This document shows positions 6,076 to 6,678 of a stretch of 6,678 nucleotides of DNA, one piece after another. The position numbers and the translations under genes are program-made. Where the stretch lies: positions 1 to 6,678 of the forward strand of contig JAJRTM010000147.1 of the NCBI GenBank assembly GCA_024278285.1, read 5' to 3'. Source of the stretch: Planctomycetota bacterium (lineage in GTDB: Bacteria; Planctomycetota; Planctomycetia; Planctomycetales; Planctomycetaceae). Under the pieces are notes generated by a model. It had not been told where the DNA came from and ran no database searches. It was given only the letters and a program-made list of their open reading frames with translations. The first letter of the stretch is position 1. Every line of letters begins with the position of its first letter.

Positions 6076-6344
6076 CGAATAAAGGCGAATAAAGGTGTCA
6101 GGAACGAATGGCACTGTCGAGGTCGGAATATACAGAGAATGCACAACTTAGGGGACGGCATTCACCCTTCCCAGTCGTGTGCATTTATCCCAATATACTA
6201 ATAAATGGTTCATTTTCTTGGTCACGACAGTGCCATTCGTGTCAGGAACCTTTTATTACGATTCTCTGGTCATATTCAGGGATTCTTTGTGATTTCATGG
6301 TCAGTTGATTGGCTTTCTCACAAACAATGGTTCCTGACACCTTT
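6076..6344. repeat. Composite palindromic repeat, copy 2 (most complete)
   Basis: The same unit as copy 1, shifted by 441 bp. The 10-mer CGAATAAAGG is doubled here (6076-6085 and 6086-6095). This copy has both outer ends intact: AAAGGTGTCAGGAAC (6091-6105) and GTTCCTGACACCTTT (6330-6344), a perfect 15-bp inverted repeat. The inner 133-bp element lies at 6106-6238 with GTGTCAGGAAC abutting on each side (6095-6105, 6239-6249). No coding content is recognised. Confidence 0.85.
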
Positions 6345-6483
6345 AAATTTCCGCGCACAACATTTGTCGTTGAACCTCATTTTCCGCCTGTGGAAAACAA
6401 AAACGATCTACAACGAAAACCAATACATCCAAAGACTAAAAGCAACCGGCAGCCCGATTGTCAATTTTCTGAAAAAATCATAA
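6345..6483 (+). pseudogene. Possible transposase C-terminal remnant
   Basis: One frame reads NFRAQHLSLNLIFRLWKTKT, then IYNENQYIQRLKATGSPIVN, and FLKKS to a TAA at 6481-6483. The segment looks protein-like, with aromatic and Lys-rich spacing as at the C-terminus of some bacterial transposases, and it has no start of its own, because the frame runs back into the palindromic repeat at 6344. This suggests a gene tail cut by the repeat. The IS family could not be assigned, and chance is possible. Confidence 0.25.
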
Positions 6484-6607
6484 AATGAAAAAAAAAGCCT
6501 TGAAAAAAACCTCAGATGTCTACCCGGCTCCACGGTATTTGTTCGCTGGGTGCCACTCTACGCCGTGAAGTGAAAATTGGTTTGAAATGATATAAGTCTT
6601 GATGCGA

Positions 6608-6672
6608 CAGAGGGTTTCGCTTTATAAGGCGACTAGCCGAACTGCAATTGTTGTGCCGTTCGATACCCTCTG
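6608..6672. repeat. 12-bp near-perfect inverted repeat at window end
   Basis: CAGAGGGTTTCG (6608-6619) and CGATACCCTCTG (6661-6672) pair at 11 of 12 positions around a 41-base loop. It lies at the window edge, so its context is unseen. It could be a stem in an untranslated leader or ends of a very small element. The 6484-6607 stretch before it holds no recognised gene. Confidence 0.4.
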
Positions 6673-6678
6673 GAAACC

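Noticed and set aside
6108..6308. 66-codon frame inside repeat copy 2, nearly identical to that in copy 1
   Set aside because: Two near-identical frames looked like a duplicated gene, but the palindromic ends and lack of a protein pattern favour non-coding repeats.
5645..6344. CRISPR array
   Set aside because: There are only two long copies 441 bp apart and no regular short repeat-spacer pattern.

Overview
The window looks like part of a planctomycete chromosome (order Planctomycetales). This is inferred, not proven. The clues are a signal peptide ending in an Ala-His-Pro-Gly-His-Gly start of the mature protein, a pair formed by a hypothetical protein and an SNF2 helicase, a serine-recombinase tail of a type I associate with this phylum, and many GC-rich palindromic intergenic repeats. 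No 16S gene or other decisive marker is present.

Layout. Positions 1-846 run on the minus strand: nadD (NAD biosynthesis), then a 28-bp perfect inverted repeat, then the first 29 codons of an exported protein cut by the window edge. Positions 847-1475 are mostly non-coding. They hold small hairpins, a perfect 14-bp palindrome identical to the core of the ParB site parS, a doubtful 53-codon membrane-peptide ORF, and a good sigma-70-type promoter leading into tRNA-Pro(UGG) at 1476-1549. Positions 1608-2407 hold a decayed recombinase gene on the minus strand. It is broken once by a one-base shift in an A6 run and once by a 179-bp non-autonomous transposable element with 25-bp imperfect terminal inverted repeats and a perfect 8-bp target duplication. 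Taking the element and one duplication copy out restores the reading frame. Positions 2408-2960 hold no convincing gene.

Positions 2961-5474 hold two co-directional genes: a 169-aa protein of unknown function and an SNF2-family ATPase with all main motifs visible. The 138 bp between them contain a 19-bp imperfect inverted repeat, and the longest possible helicase frame begins inside it, so a later ATG at 3609 is preferred.

Positions 5475-6678 are a repeat-rich tail without a supported complete gene. It contains two facing copies of a REP-like hairpin and two 255-bp direct repeats about 97% identical. Each direct repeat can be read as a nested pair: a 133-bp palindrome-ended element sitting inside the left end of a second palindrome-ended element, with 11-bp direct repeats abutting it exactly. 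A possible transposase tail and an inverted repeat close the window.

The most notable points are the parS-like site, the datable transposon insertion in the recombinase pseudogene, and the nested REP/REPIN-like composite. There is no CRISPR array, no recognisable defence system, and no complete transposase gene.
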